A stretch of DNA of 64,000 nucleotides from an uncultured Pseudoxanthomonas sp. (GCA_946479745.1 CAMLGZ010000021.1:1-64000); one strand, 5' to 3'; shown: positions 36,048 through 46,393, counted from the stretch's first letter. Numbers and translations: made by a program. The notes: generated from the sequence alone by a model not told the origin.

Positions 36048-38150
36048 ATGCCTTCCTCCATCTCTCTTCTTGCGCGTACTTCTCTCTTCTATGCACTGCG
36101 TCTTGTGTTCAGGCTCACGCCCCTGTCGCAAGTCAAGCGTGATCGGCTGCGGCAGCAATTCCTCAATAAATACTCGGGATTGGTACCGGCTGGTCCAAGA
36201 GGAAAGTTAGGTCACTTCTCGCAGTTTCGTCGCCCTTTAGTACGAGCAGACGAGCGTGCGATAGGCTACGTTCCACGCTTGAAAGCAGAGCTCCCGGATC
36301 CACTGCCGGCAACCCTGGTGGCGTTTTATCTACCGCAGTTCCACACGATTCCAGAGAATGACGAGTGGTGGGGGAAGGGTTTCACCGAATGGCGGAATGT
36401 CGCACGCGCGCTCCCCCAGTTTGAGGGGCATGTGCAACCGCGAACACCTGGTGATCTAGGTTTCTACGATCTGCACAACCCAAAGATCATGCGTGAGCAG
36501 GCAACACTTGCTCGTGAGTACGGTATTGGCGCGTTCTGCTTCTATGCTTATTGGTTTGACGGAAAAACATTACTGGAAACCCCATTGCGAAATTGGCTGA
36601 ATGATAAATCAATCGACCTGTCGTTCTGCGTCTGCTGGGCTAATGAGAAATGGTCACGCAGATGGGATGGAAGGGGCGATGACATATTGATCGATCAGCA
36701 GCACAGCGCCGAAGATGATTTGGCTTTCATTGAATACATAGCTGACTATCTGCGCGATCCACGTTACTTGCGCGTAGCGGGGAAACCAATTCTCATACTC
36801 TACCGTCCCGGTCTGCTGCCAGACTGCGCAGCCACGTCCGAACGATGGCGTCGTTGGTGCCGCGACAACGGTGTGGGCGACATTCACCTTGCTTATGTTC
36901 AATCATTTGAACGCCCTGATCCAGCGTTGATCGGCTTCGACTCCGCGATAGAGTTTCCTCCCAATCTGGCTTCACCCACGAATGTCACTCAGAGTCAACG
37001 TCTCATAAATCCTGATTATCTTGGGCAAGTGTTAGATTGGCGTCAGTTGGCTCGAGAGTACGAACATCGACAGACTCCAGCCCATGCTGTACATCCGGGG
37101 GTAAGTACAGGCTGGGACAATGAACCTCGGCGCTCTGGCAATGGGCGTGTCTACGCTTACTCTTCGCCACGCAGATATCGAGATTGGCTAAAGCACACTA
37201 TTAATCACCGTTTGGGTGAAAAGAACGCCGATGAGCGCCTTGTCTTCATTAATGCTTGGAACGAGTGGGCAGAAGGCGCTGTGCTGGAACCCGACAGCAT
37301 CTTAGGCCACGCCTGGCTAGAGAGGACAAGACAGGCAATGCAGTCGAGTGCCGGCATGATTGAGCCTGCGGAGGCTGTCGGAAAACGCCCGTGCGTTGTC
37401 ATACACGCGTGGTATGCCGATGCCTTCGATGAAATTCTCACCGCACTTCAGGACACGAAGCTCGACTGGCGCATTTTGGTGACAACATCTCCAGACAGGC
37501 TGCAGATGATGCGCGAGGTCCTGGCCGCACGCGGATCCAATGCAGAAGTACTCGTTTTCGAGAACCGGGGCCGCGACATTCTGCCTTTCATCCAGGCCGC
37601 CGAATTCTTAATTGAAGAAGGTGTTGATTTCGTACTGAAGCTCCACACCAAGCGATCCCCTCACCTACAAGATGGCGATGCATGGAGGCGAGATCTTGTT
37701 TCGAATCTGCTGGATATCGAGAGCGTTTCAACGAGCCTCTCTTTATTTTCCGAGCATGACGACATAGGGATGGTTGTAGCGGCGAAGCATCTTTTGCCCG
37801 TGCGTGACCACATGGGAGGCAATTCGGAAAGCATGCAGTACTTGGAGAGGCGTAGCGGGTTATTCATCTTAGCCAATGAAGCGTTATTTCCTTCTGGAAG
37901 CATGTACTGGGTCCGCCTTGAAGCGTTGCGGCCGCTACTAGATGCCCACTTGCGCCCCAGCGAATTCGAAGCAGAGGTCGGGCAAACCGATGGAACCCTA
38001 GCCCATGCCGTTGAAAGATTTGCCGCAACCTGCGTGCAAAACTCTGGGTTCCGATTGCTGACGACATCCTCCTCCTCGAAAACCTTATCGGCCAGCCGCG
38101 TTCCGAATCCGTATGCCGCGCCAGCCGATGCTGGGCGGCACGGTGATTAA
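36048..38150 (+). CDS. WbsX/RgpF fusion protein (glycan biosynthesis or modification)
   Basis: A 700-residue protein with two recognisable parts. Residues about 85-440 resemble the WbsX-type family (GH99-like): LVAFYLPQFHTIPENDEWWGKGFTEW, YWFDGKTLLETPL, and NAWNEWAEGAVLEPD. Residues about 460-660 resemble the rhamnan synthesis protein RgpF (VLVFENRGRDILPFIQAAEFL; VLKLHTKRSPH). Both families occur in O-antigen and rhamnan clusters, but catalytic roles are poorly defined. GC is visibly lower than the neighbours (24 of 60 bases in 36541-36600). There is no signal peptide. The gene stands alone, outside the main polysaccharide locus that starts 7 kb away, and is convergent with a metalloprotease 27 bases on. 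It was probably acquired by transfer. Confidence 0.82.
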   Translation: MPSSISLLARTSLFYALRLVFRLTPLSQVKRDRLRQQFLNKYSGLVPAGPRGKLGHFSQFRRPLVRADERAIGYVPRLKAELPDPLPATLVAFYLPQFHTIPENDEWWGKGFTEWRNVARALPQFEGHVQPRTPGDLGFYDLHNPKIMREQATLAREYGIGAFCFYAYWFDGKTLLETPLRNWLNDKSIDLSFCVCWANEKWSRRWDGRGDDILIDQQHSAEDDLAFIEYIADYLRDPRYLRVAGKPILILYRPGLLPDCAATSERWRRWCRDNGVGDIHLAYVQSFERPDPALIGFDSAIEFPPNLASPTNVTQSQRLINPDYLGQVLDWRQLAREYEHRQTPAHAVHPGVSTGWDNEPRRSGNGRVYAYSSPRRYRDWLKHTINHRLGEKNADERLVFINAWNEWAEGAVLEPDSILGHAWLERTRQAMQSSAGMIEPAEAVGKRPCVVIHAWYADAFDEILTALQDTKLDWRILVTTSPDRLQMMREVLAARGSNAEVLVFENRGRDILPFIQAAEFLIEEGVDFVLKLHTKRSPHLQDGDAWRRDLVSNLLDIESVSTSLSLFSEHDDIGMVVAAKHLLPVRDHMGGNSESMQYLERRSGLFILANEALFPSGSMYWVRLEALRPLLDAHLRPSEFEAEVGQTDGTLAHAVERFAATCVQNSGFRLLTTSSSSKTLSASRVPNPYAAPADAGRHGD

Positions 38151-38176
38151 CCGATATAAGGCTGACAAGGCACCTG

Positions 38177-40552
38177 TTATCTCTGTATCAAAGTCCAGGT
38201 TGCAGGATAGGCCACTGTAACAACGCCAGAAAAATACGTTCCTTGCGATTGCCATACCTGCATGGCGGCTCCATTGGTGCCGTTGGTCCACAGGATGTCC
38301 GCTCGGCCATCGCCGTTATAGTCCGCGACCTGCAATGGTTTCCATGCAGTCGAAGAAGCATAACTTGCGCCTGATACTTTGGTGGCGCCGGACATTTTCC
38401 AAGTGACCAAATCTCCCGTCGCACCGTAGCGCCAGAAGAGATCGTCGTTCAAGTCGCCATCTATGTCTCCTATTCCGACCAGCGTCCAGCCAGTGGGGTA
38501 AGTAGGCATCACGAAACCGGAAAATCCGCTGGCAGTGCCCGCCCACAACTGCATGGAACTGTTGTCGGTCCAGATCAGGTCCAGGCGATTGTCGCCATTC
38601 AAATTACCAGTGCCGAGAATTCTCCATCCAGCGCCAACCCTGTAGGAACCACTACCGATGATTGCCGTTCCATTCATCAGCCAAGTCCCGATAGCAGTTT
38701 CCGCATCGTCCCGCCAGATCAAGTCGTCACGTCCATCCGCATTTATGTCGCCAACACCAACTAAGGTGTAGCCCGTCGGATAGTCGCGCATCACAAGTCC
38801 AGCGAACGCCGTGCCTGACCCATCCCAAAATTGCATAGCAACTCCGTTGCTCCAAATAACATCGAGGCGTCCGTCACCACGGAAATCACCTGTTGCCAAA
38901 ATCTTCCATTCAGCTCCGACCGAATAACCAGCCCCGCCAGTTTTACTACCGCCATTCATGGTCCAGTAAGCCCAATTGGCACCAGCATCCAAACCCCACA
39001 AAATATCGGACCTGCCATCGCCATTTACGTCGAACGACCGCGAGCTGATCAAATCTGGCGTGTAAGCAACGCCTCCCGAGAAAGGAACGACCGCTGCGCG
39101 GAATGTAGCTACAACCGGAATTGTTTGATTCAGACTACGCGCGTTGTCGGTTTGGTCCGCGACACCACAAGCAAGATTTCCGGCAGCACCGCACTTCAAA
39201 ACTAGGGGGTTGGAAAAGGTGCGATAGAAGTTCTGGTTGTTATCCCCATACGCCATAATGGTATAGAAATTACCGTTGGCCGCCGTAGTCTTCATACCGA
39301 ACGAATAAGGGTAGCGGCCGTACAACAGGCTTCCATCCGTCTTCTTAGAGTTGTCGCGATCATGGGCCGACCCCATCAGATGGCCCAGCTCATGCACCAT
39401 CGTTTCTGCCGCGCAAAAATAGCTGTTGCCGTCGGTGCCGCTATCGTTACCGTCACTGATCACCGCGAATCCGAAGTCGTCGTCCGTCGTGGGATTGATC
39501 GCTGTTTGATCGGATCCGTTCAACCAGGCGATACCGCAACCATCGTTCTCCGGGGTCTGGAACTTGCGCACCAGGACGGCGAGATCGGCACCATACTGAT
39601 CGCGCGCCGTCCGGATCGGAGCCAGCGATGCCGGAACCGGCACAGTCGTCGTTCCGTTGTGGCCGGTAAGCTCGGCGAGCGCGGCTTTGTTGGTTGTGGT
39701 ATCCGTGTAGTCGACCTGTACGGCGTTCACCAAGCGCAAGGCGCCGGTTATCAGGCTGTTGGTGAATGCCTGATTGCCCACATCAACCAAGAAAACCAGA
39801 CGCGTCACCGCTGCCGACTGGCTGCCCTGCGCAGTTGCGAATCCTGCGGTATACCCAATAGAGACATCGACGGTGCTGGCGGGCGTCGCTGCCTTGGTTT
39901 CAACGGCCGATTGCGATACCTGCGCTTTGGAAGCCGATGCCAACAGCGCGGAGCGCAGAGCCAGCGCCGGTGGCACCATCATGTCGGTTCGGCTGTTCGG
40001 ATTCTTGACCTTGGAAAGATCGGTCTGCACTGCGTACAGCTGGCCACCGCGGGTCTGCAGACTGAGCGGGGCGCCCACCTTCTGCGGAATCGAGCCATAG
40101 ACCGCCTTTTCACCGAAAGTCAGGATGGCTTCCTGCATCTGGTCGCCGCCGATGACACGACCGATCCAGGTCCAGTTGCCATCGGGATGTTCGACATGGC
40201 GCTCGTAACGCACTTTTACCTGCGAACCATCCGGGGATGGAATGGACATGACGCCATCAACAACGGCTTTGAGGGCATGTGCTTCGCTGATCGCGACCGG
40301 GTACCAGGTGTAGGCGCCTTCACGTTTGACCGCCGCGCCTTTATTCTTGTAGCTGATCAGTTCGCCGCGATCCGGCGCGTTGGCGACAGACTGGACGCTT
40401 TGGCGTCCCGCCTGTACCGAAGGCAATCGTTGGGCGGTGCGGGCACCAGCCGAGGCCGCTCCCCGCTGATCGCCGAACTTAGTGCCGGGGGTTTCGGCAG
40501 TGCAACCCGCCAGACATACCAACAGAGCGCAAGCGCCTACGCGAAACTTCAT
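38177..40552 (-). CDS. Lipoprotein metzincin metalloprotease with FG-GAP-like repeats
   Basis: A 791-residue protein. The N terminus MKFRVGACALLVCLAGCTAE has a lipobox (LAGC). After a propeptide-like region (to about 210), the zinc metalloprotease domain has HELGHLMGSAHD (HExxHxxGxxHD, about residue 395) and a Met-turn YTIMAYG, which makes it a metzincin like the M12B/M72 families. The last 300 residues hold six FG-GAP/VCBS-like repeats, each with an acidic loop: DVNGDGRSDILW, DFRGDGRLDVIW, DINADGRDDLIW, NLNGDNRLDLIW, DIDGDLNDDLFW and DYNGDGRADILW. These probably bind calcium and form a propeller. GAGG lies seven bases before the ATG at 40552. A TATAGT box at 40596-40601 is a possible -10 element. 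Confidence 0.9.
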   Translation of the reverse strand: MKFRVGACALLVCLAGCTAETPGTKFGDQRGAASAGARTAQRLPSVQAGRQSVQSVANAPDRGELISYKNKGAAVKREGAYTWYPVAISEAHALKAVVDGVMSIPSPDGSQVKVRYERHVEHPDGNWTWIGRVIGGDQMQEAILTFGEKAVYGSIPQKVGAPLSLQTRGGQLYAVQTDLSKVKNPNSRTDMMVPPALALRSALLASASKAQVSQSAVETKAATPASTVDVSIGYTAGFATAQGSQSAAVTRLVFLVDVGNQAFTNSLITGALRLVNAVQVDYTDTTTNKAALAELTGHNGTTTVPVPASLAPIRTARDQYGADLAVLVRKFQTPENDGCGIAWLNGSDQTAINPTTDDDFGFAVISDGNDSGTDGNSYFCAAETMVHELGHLMGSAHDRDNSKKTDGSLLYGRYPYSFGMKTTAANGNFYTIMAYGDNNQNFYRTFSNPLVLKCGAAGNLACGVADQTDNARSLNQTIPVVATFRAAVVPFSGGVAYTPDLISSRSFDVNGDGRSDILWGLDAGANWAYWTMNGGSKTGGAGYSVGAEWKILATGDFRGDGRLDVIWSNGVAMQFWDGSGTAFAGLVMRDYPTGYTLVGVGDINADGRDDLIWRDDAETAIGTWLMNGTAIIGSGSYRVGAGWRILGTGNLNGDNRLDLIWTDNSSMQLWAGTASGFSGFVMPTYPTGWTLVGIGDIDGDLNDDLFWRYGATGDLVTWKMSGATKVSGASYASSTAWKPLQVADYNGDGRADILWTNGTNGAAMQVWQSQGTYFSGVVTVAYPATWTLIQR

Positions 40553-40697
40553 GAGAATCCTCAACCCGACTGAATTTATTGCCCCTGAGGCCCAAACTAT
40601 AACCCGCGCCCCGTATTAACAATAGAGAGCGCGGTCGCGGTTAACGGGCGCAGTTGGGCCTTATACAGGTAGGAAACACAAGGACTGTCCGGTCCTT

Positions 40698-41324
40698 TCA
40701 AATGAAACCGACCCCGGTTTTGGCTTCCAGATCGCTTCGGGTCACCCCTTCGGCCGATTCCACCAACACCAGACCTTCGGGCGTCACATCGAAGACGGCC
40801 AGATCGGTAATGATCCGGTTCACCACGCCCACGCCGGTCAGCGGCAAGTCGCATTCAGGGAGAATCTTGTGGCTGCCGTCCTTCGCCACATGCTCCATCA
40901 GCACCACGATGCGCTTGACCCCGGCCACCAGATCCATGGCGCCGCCCATGCCTTTGACCATCTTGCCCGGGACCATCCAGTTGGCCAGGTCGCCCTTGTC
41001 GGTGACCTGCATGGCGCCCAGCACGGCCAGGTCGATATGGCCGCCGCGGATCATGGCGAAGGAGTCGTGGCTACCGAAATAGCTGGCGCCCTTGCGGGCG
41101 GTGACGGTCTGCTTGCCGGCATTGATCAGGTCGGCGTCGATTTCGTCTTCGGTCGGGAACGGCCCGATACCCAAGAGTCCGTTCTCGGACTGCAGCCATA
41201 CATCCATACCCCCGGGTATGTAATTGGCCACCAGCGTCGGCAGGCCGATGCCCAGGTTCACATAGGCGCCATCGGTCAGTTCCAGGGCGGCCCGCTGGGC
41301 CATTTCGTCACGGGTCCAGGCCAT
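40698..41324 (-). CDS. scoB: Succinyl-CoA:3-ketoacid CoA-transferase subunit B
   Basis: A 208-residue beta subunit that with ScoA moves CoA from succinyl-CoA to acetoacetate. The catalytic glutamate is in the conserved [13 protein letters not shown] (about residue 46). [43 protein letters not shown] and the C-terminal [14 protein letters not shown] are typical. The start codon shares one base with the scoA stop (TGATG), so translation is coupled. It lies upstream of the metalloprotease gene on the same strand, 145 bases away, but that gene seems to have its own promoter. Confidence 0.94.
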   Translation of the reverse strand: MAWTRDEMAQRAALELTDGAYVNLGIGLPTLVANYIPGGMDVWLQSENGLLGIGPFPTEDEIDADLINAGKQTVTARKGASYFGSHDSFAMIRGGHIDLAVLGAMQVTDKGDLANWMVPGKMVKGMGGAMDLVAGVKRIVVLMEHVAKDGSHKILPECDLPLTGVGVVNRIITDLAVFDVTPEGLVLVESAEGVTRSDLEAKTGVGFI

Positions 41325-42070
41325 CAGCGGGTTCCTCCAGTCACGGTGCGGTTTTCTATGCGCTTCTCAGGATGGGGGTTGTGCACCAGCCGGTCCACGT
41401 AGATGCCGGGCGTATGGATCTGGTCAGGGTCCAGTTCGCCCACTTCCACGATGATTTCCGCTTCGGCGATACACACCTTGCCCGCGGTGGCCACGGCCGG
41501 ATTGAAGTTGCGTGCGGTCTTGCGGTAGACGAGGTTGCCGGCGGTGTCGGCCTTCCAGGCTTTCACCAACGACACCTCCGCTTTGAGCGCGGTTTCCATC
41601 ACGTATTGGAAACCATCGAACTCGCGCGTTTCCTTGCCCTCGGCGACGATGGTGCCGTAACCAGTGCGGGTGAAGAACGCGGGAATGCCGGCTCCGCCAG
41701 CCCGCAGGCGCTCAGCCAAGGTGCCCTGAGGGTTGAATTCGAGTTCCAGCTCGCCGGAAAGATATTGCCGCTCGAACTCCTTGTTCTCGCCGACATATGA
41801 AGAAATCATCTTGCGTATCTGCCGCGTGGAGAGCAGTTGGCCCAGGCCGAAACCGTCTACGCCGGCGTTGTTGGAGATGGCGGTCAGGCCTTTGATTCCG
41901 CTGTCGCGCAAAGCCAGGATCAGCGCTTCGGGAATGCCGCAAAGCCCGAATCCGCCCACCGCCACGATCTGATCGTCGGCGACGACCCCCTTCAGGGCCG
42001 CGTCGGCACTGGGATAGAGCTTGCTCTTGGCTCCGCTGCGCGCAGGCGAGGAGGCGACCGCTTCGACCAT
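41324..42070 (-). CDS. scoA: Succinyl-CoA:3-ketoacid CoA-transferase subunit A
   Basis: A 248-residue alpha subunit. It has the CoA-transferase family I N-terminal segment [65 protein letters not shown], the [21 protein letters not shown] region and [17 protein letters not shown]. The start was placed at MVEAVASSP (42070) because an AAGG-type site precedes it. About 17 residues precede the first family-conserved residue, so an internal start is possible. It is divergent from the ATP-grasp gene. Confidence 0.93.
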   Translation of the reverse strand: MVEAVASSPARSGAKSKLYPSADAALKGVVADDQIVAVGGFGLCGIPEALILALRDSGIKGLTAISNNAGVDGFGLGQLLSTRQIRKMISSYVGENKEFERQYLSGELELEFNPQGTLAERLRAGGAGIPAFFTRTGYGTIVAEGKETREFDGFQYVMETALKAEVSLVKAWKADTAGNLVYRKTARNFNPAVATAGKVCIAEAEIIVEVGELDPDQIHTPGIYVDRLVHNPHPEKRIENRTVTGGTR

Positions 42071-42181
42071 GACCTTATCCGTTCGGAAAATTGTCAGCCA
42101 TTTTAACCGTCTGCCCGCAACGCACACAGGTACTTTCGGCCAATACCCACCGGCGAACGCAGCCGCCCTTAAACTGGGGCC

Positions 42182-43084
42182 ATGAAGACACTCGCCCTGA
42201 TCACCGCAGTCGCCGCCACCGGTCATGACGATGACCTAGCCCCGATGCTTGAAGCCTGTGCCCGGGCCGGCCTGCAGGCGCGCGTCGTCGCCTGGGACGA
42301 CGCCACCGTCAGTTGGCGCCGCTTCGATGCGGCGCTATTGCGCTCCCCCTGGGATTACACCGAACGCCTGGTGGAATTCCTGGCCTGGTGCGATCGCGTG
42401 CAGCAGTCCACACGCCTGTTGAATCCGTATTCCGTCGTCCGCTGGAATACCGACAAGCACTATCTTGCCGATCTGGAGGCCGCCGGCGTGCCGGTCGTGC
42501 CCACCGTGTTCGTCGAGCCGGAAGCGGAGCCGCTGGAGGCGTTACAGGCCTTCCTGGCAGGGGAAGCGGCGGAGGAGTTCGTGATCAAGCCCGCCATCAG
42601 CGCGGGTTCCCGCGATACCCAGCGCTATTCACGGGCACAGGATTTCGCCGCCGGCAACCATATCGCCCGGCTGCTCGAGCAAGGGCGCAGCGTGATGCTG
42701 CAGCCCTATCTGCGCTCGGTCGACAGCGCCGGCGAAACCGCCTTGATCTATTTCGACGGGCAATTCAGCCATGCCATCGGCAAAGGAGCGTTGCTGCGCC
42801 CTGACCAGCCCGCTACCACCACGCCCCACGCCGCCGGCGAGATAAGCCCACGCGAAGCCGACCCGGCAGAGCGCCGACTGGCCGAAGGCGTTCTCTCCGC
42901 AATGCAACGCCTGCTGCAACTCGACCAACCGTTGGCTTATGCCCGCATCGATCTGATCCGGGACGAAGTGGGCAACCCCCGATTATTGGAACTGGAGTTG
43001 ACCGAGCCTTCACTGTTCTTCGCCCAGGCTTCCGGCAGCGCAGAGCGATTTGCGGCCAACCTGGCTCGCCACTTGAACGCCTGA
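42182..43084 (+). CDS. ATP-grasp domain protein of unknown substrate
   Basis: A 300-residue soluble protein. The N-terminal pre-ATP-grasp region (KTLALITAVAATGHDDDLAPML; LLRSPWDYTERLVEFLAW) leads to an ATP-grasp fold with WNTDKHYLADLEAAGVPVVPT, the Lys-containing strand EEFVIKPAISAGS, VMLQPYLRSVDSAGETALIY, and the metal-binding region ARIDLIRDEVGNPRLLELELTEPSLFF. These resemble RimK/glutathione-synthetase-like carboxylate-amine ligases and the uncharacterised ATP-grasp family common in Xanthomonadaceae. The substrate is not predictable. It is followed 109 bases later by etfB, with a separate -10-like TAAAAT at 43119-43124. Confidence 0.8.
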   Translation: MKTLALITAVAATGHDDDLAPMLEACARAGLQARVVAWDDATVSWRRFDAALLRSPWDYTERLVEFLAWCDRVQQSTRLLNPYSVVRWNTDKHYLADLEAAGVPVVPTVFVEPEAEPLEALQAFLAGEAAEEFVIKPAISAGSRDTQRYSRAQDFAAGNHIARLLEQGRSVMLQPYLRSVDSAGETALIYFDGQFSHAIGKGALLRPDQPATTTPHAAGEISPREADPAERRLAEGVLSAMQRLLQLDQPLAYARIDLIRDEVGNPRLLELELTEPSLFFAQASGSAERFAANLARHLNA

Positions 43085-43193
43085 ACCGTACGCACTCGCA
43101 CGGCTTGCCCCCGACCGGTAAAATCCCCGGTCTGCCCTCGGCCAGCCGCCGCGATGCCGGGCCTCCCCCTCCAGCCTCAGGAATTCCCGCAGG

Positions 43194-43940
43194 ATGAAGA
43201 TTCTCGTCGCCTACAAGCGCGTGGTGGACTACAACGTCCGCGTCCAGGTCAAGCCGGATGGTTCCGGGGTGGTCACCGAGGGCGTCAAGCTCTCCGCCAA
43301 CCCCTTCGACGAAATCGCATTGGAAGAAGCCCTGCGCCTGCGCGACAAGGGCATAGCTACCGAAGTCATCGTGGCCACCATCGCCCCGGCCGACGCCCAG
43401 GCGCACCTGCGCAATGGCCTGGCCATGGGCGCCAACCGCGCCATCCATGTGGTCAGCGACGGCCCCATCCAGCCGCTGACCGCCGCCCGTACCCTGCTCA
43501 AGCTGGTTGAAAAAGAACAGCCGGACCTGGTGATCCTGGGCAAGCAGGCCATCGACGACGATTCCAGCCAGACCGGCCAGATGCTGGCTACGTTGTGGGG
43601 CCGCCCGCAGGCCACTTTCGCTTCGAAATTGGAGATTGCCGACGGCAAGGCCACCGTGACCCGTGAAGTGGACGCCGGCTTGGAAATCCTGGAAGTGGAC
43701 CTGCCTGCCGTGGTCACTACCGACCTGCGCCTCAACGAACCGCGCTTCATCAAGCTGCCCGACATCATGAAGGCCAAGAGCAAGCCGCTGGAAAGCATCC
43801 CGTTCGCCGATCTGGGCGTGGACAGCGGCGACACGCTCAAAACCACCCATTACGCCGCCCCCGCCAAGCGAGGCAAGGGCGTGATGGTCAAGGACGCGGC
43901 TGAACTGGTCGCCGCACTCAAGCAGAAGGGGTTGCTGTAA
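43194..43940 (+). CDS. etfB: Electron transfer flavoprotein beta subunit
   Basis: A 248-residue beta subunit that binds AMP and acyl-CoA dehydrogenase partners. It starts MKILVAYKRVVDYNVRVQVK and contains NPFDEIALEEALRLRD, LVILGKQAIDDDSSQTGQMLA and the C-terminal VEDL-like recognition region around DLGVDSGD. A TAAAAT at 43119-43124 is a plausible -10 box, with no convincing -35. The stop overlaps the etfA start (TAATG). In Xanthomonas, etfBA mark one border of the LPS locus, as they do here with xanA. Confidence 0.96.
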   Translation: MKILVAYKRVVDYNVRVQVKPDGSGVVTEGVKLSANPFDEIALEEALRLRDKGIATEVIVATIAPADAQAHLRNGLAMGANRAIHVVSDGPIQPLTAARTLLKLVEKEQPDLVILGKQAIDDDSSQTGQMLATLWGRPQATFASKLEIADGKATVTREVDAGLEILEVDLPAVVTTDLRLNEPRFIKLPDIMKAKSKPLESIPFADLGVDSGDTLKTTHYAAPAKRGKGVMVKDAAELVAALKQKGLL

Positions 43941-44878
43941 TGAGCAAGGTACTGGTCATCGCCGAACACCTGGACGGCAAGCTCAACGCCGCCACCGCCA
44001 AAACCGTCAGCGCTGCGCTGGCGCTGAAGCCCGATTCCATCGACATCGCCGTGCTCGCCGCCGATCCGGCTGCCGTCGCCGCCGAAGCCGCCCAAATCGC
44101 TGGCGTTGCCAAGGTGTTGACTGTGGCCAACCCGGCCAATGCGCACGCCATGGCACAGGTGCTGGCGCCTCAGATCGCGAAATTGGCGGCCGGCTACACG
44201 CATGTGTTCGGCCCCTCCACCACCTTCGGCAAAGACCTGATGCCCTGCGTGGCCGCCCTGCTGAGCACCGCTCAGGTTTCGGACGTGATGTCGGTGGAAG
44301 GCAGCCACACCTTCAAACGCCCCATCTACGCCGGCAACGCGATCATCACCGTCGAAGCCCCCGTCGAGCACCCCGTGGTCGCCACCGTGCGCACTGCGTC
44401 CTGGCCGGAAGCAGCCAAGGGCGGTAATGCGTCGGTCGAATCGGTTTCAGTGGAAGCCGCCCTACCCGCCCATACCCGCTTCGTTGGCCTGGCCGCCGGC
44501 AAATCCGACCGCCCAGACCTGCAGAGCGCCAAGCGCGTTGTCTCCGGCGGCCGCGGTGTGGGCTCGGAAGAGAACTTCAAGATCATCTACGCCTTTGCCG
44601 ACAAACTGGGTGCGGCCGTGGGCGCTTCGCGTGCGGCCGTCGATGCCGGCTACTGCCCCAACGAGATGCAGGTTGGGCAGACCGGCAAGATCATCGCCCC
44701 CGAACTTTATGTCGCCATCGGCATCAGTGGGGCGATCCAGCATTTAACCGGGATCAAGGACGCGGGCACCATCGTGGCGATCAATAAGGATGCGGAAGCG
44801 CCGATATTCGAGATTGCCGATATCGGACTGGTTGGAGATTTGTTCAAACTGCTGCCTGAACTCGAAGCGGTGCTGTAG
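43940..44878 (+). CDS. etfA: Electron transfer flavoprotein alpha subunit
   Basis: A 312-residue alpha subunit carrying the FAD. The N-terminal domain (MSKVLVIAEHLDGKLNAATAKT) is followed by the C-terminal FAD domain with RVVSGGRGVGSEENF, ASRAAVDAGYCPNEMQVGQTGKIIAPELYVAIGISGAIQHL and IVAINKDAEAPIF. It reduces ETF-QO (34421-36043), so the dehydrogenase-to-quinone chain is complete in this window. After its stop, 159 bases without a gene precede xanA. Confidence 0.96.
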   Translation: MSKVLVIAEHLDGKLNAATAKTVSAALALKPDSIDIAVLAADPAAVAAEAAQIAGVAKVLTVANPANAHAMAQVLAPQIAKLAAGYTHVFGPSTTFGKDLMPCVAALLSTAQVSDVMSVEGSHTFKRPIYAGNAIITVEAPVEHPVVATVRTASWPEAAKGGNASVESVSVEAALPAHTRFVGLAAGKSDRPDLQSAKRVVSGGRGVGSEENFKIIYAFADKLGAAVGASRAAVDAGYCPNEMQVGQTGKIIAPELYVAIGISGAIQHLTGIKDAGTIVAINKDAEAPIFEIADIGLVGDLFKLLPELEAVL

Positions 44879-45037
44879 AGGAAAGACTTCGCTTGACGTC
44901 AGAATAATTTCGGGCCACGTGGACCTCACTTCTAATTCGTTGTTGTCTTTGCGTTCCACCGATCAGGTCGCCCCAGACATTGGGCCGCGCCTCGGCGACT
45001 ATAATGAAATGAAGATCGATTTCTTTAGGCAGAACGC

Positions 45038-46393
45038 ATGACCCTTCCCGCATTCAAGGCCTACGATATCCGCGGCCGCGTGCCCGACGAGTTGGATGAA
45101 GATCTGGCGCGACGGATAGGCCGGGCTTTGGCTTCGGTGCTCAATCCTGGCCCAGTGGTTCTAGGCCATGATATACGCTTGACCAGCCCCGCGCTGCACA
45201 CTGCGCTAGCTTCTGGCCTCAAGGAAAAAGGGCGGGAAATCCTCGACATTGGTGAATGCGGCACCGAAGAGGTGTATTTCCAAACTGCCCATCTAAATGC
45301 TGCGGGTGGTGCAATGGTTACCGCCAGCCATAATCCCATGGACTACAACGGCATGAAGCTAGTACGCGATGGCGCGCGTCCCATCAGTGGGGACACCGGC
45401 TTGTTCGCCATCAGCGACGCGGCCGAAGCCGATCATGCCCCGCCATCGCTTGAGTCCGCCGTTCAGCGCCAGCACGCGGACAAGTCGGCCTACATCGCTC
45501 ATCTGTTGAGCTACGTGGACATCAAAGCCCTGAAGCCACTGAAGATTGTCGTGAATGCTGGCAATGGTGGAGCGGGATCGGTCGTGGACCTGTTGGCGAC
45601 CCATCTCCCTTTGAATTTCGTGCGTGTATTCCATGAGCCTGATGGCCGCTTCCCTAATGGCATCCCCAACCCATTGCTGCCCGAGAACCGTGCCGTCACA
45701 GCGAATGCCGTGATCGCCAATGGCGCCGATTTCGGTATCGCATGGGACGGCGATTTCGATCGCTGCTTCTTCTTCGATCACCGTGGCAGGTTCATAGAAG
45801 GCTACTATCTGGTCGGGTTGTTGGCGCAGGCGTTGCTGCGCAAGAGCCCCGGGGGCAAGGTCATCCACGATCCGCGCCTAACCTGGAACACGATGGAAAT
45901 GGTTCTGGATGCGGGCGGCGTGCCGGTACTGTCCAAAACCGGACACGCCTTCATCAAGGAAAAAATGCGCAGCGAGAACGCCATCTACGGCGGGGAAATG
46001 AGCGCCCACCACTACTTCAGAGATTTCGCGTACTGCGATTCGGGAATGATTCCGTGGCTTCTTGTCGCCGAACTGGTCTCGGCCTCGAACCGCACTCTTG
46101 CCGACCTGGTCGAGGCGCGGGTCGGCAAGTTCCCCTGCAGCGGGGAGATCAATTTCAAGGTCCGGGACGCCAACGCCTGCATAGCCAAGGTGCTGGCGCA
46201 CTTCGCTTCCGATTCGCCTGAACTGGACTACACCGATGGCGTGAGCGCAGAGTTTCCTGCCTGGAGATTCAACCTCCGCAGTTCCAATACCGAACCGTTG
46301 CTGCGCCTCAACGTAGAAACCCGTGGCGATGCCCAGATGCTGCTCATGCGCACACGCGAACTTTCCGATCTGATCGGTCCCTCCAACCACTGA
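45038..46393 (+). CDS. xanA: Phosphomannomutase/phosphoglucomutase XanA
   Basis: A 451-residue alpha-D-phosphohexomutase converting mannose-6-P to mannose-1-P (and glucose-6-P to glucose-1-P). It closely resembles Xanthomonas XanA from the start ([18 protein letters not shown]). The active-site phosphoserine loop is [14 protein letters not shown], the metal loop is [10 protein letters not shown], the sugar-specificity loop is [12 protein letters not shown], and the phosphate loop is [12 protein letters not shown]. It is the first gene of the plus-strand polysaccharide arm, and xanB follows after 21 bases. Confidence 0.95.
   Translation: MTLPAFKAYDIRGRVPDELDEDLARRIGRALASVLNPGPVVLGHDIRLTSPALHTALASGLKEKGREILDIGECGTEEVYFQTAHLNAAGGAMVTASHNPMDYNGMKLVRDGARPISGDTGLFAISDAAEADHAPPSLESAVQRQHADKSAYIAHLLSYVDIKALKPLKIVVNAGNGGAGSVVDLLATHLPLNFVRVFHEPDGRFPNGIPNPLLPENRAVTANAVIANGADFGIAWDGDFDRCFFFDHRGRFIEGYYLVGLLAQALLRKSPGGKVIHDPRLTWNTMEMVLDAGGVPVLSKTGHAFIKEKMRSENAIYGGEMSAHHYFRDFAYCDSGMIPWLLVAELVSASNRTLADLVEARVGKFPCSGEINFKVRDANACIAKVLAHFASDSPELDYTDGVSAEFPAWRFNLRSSNTEPLLRLNVETRGDAQMLLMRTRELSDLIGPSNH

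Noticed and set aside
44879..45037. JUMPstart/ops-type antitermination element ahead of xanA
   Set aside because: The gap is somewhat AT-richer and contains a TTGACG, but no ops core sequence and no well-spaced -10 box were found.
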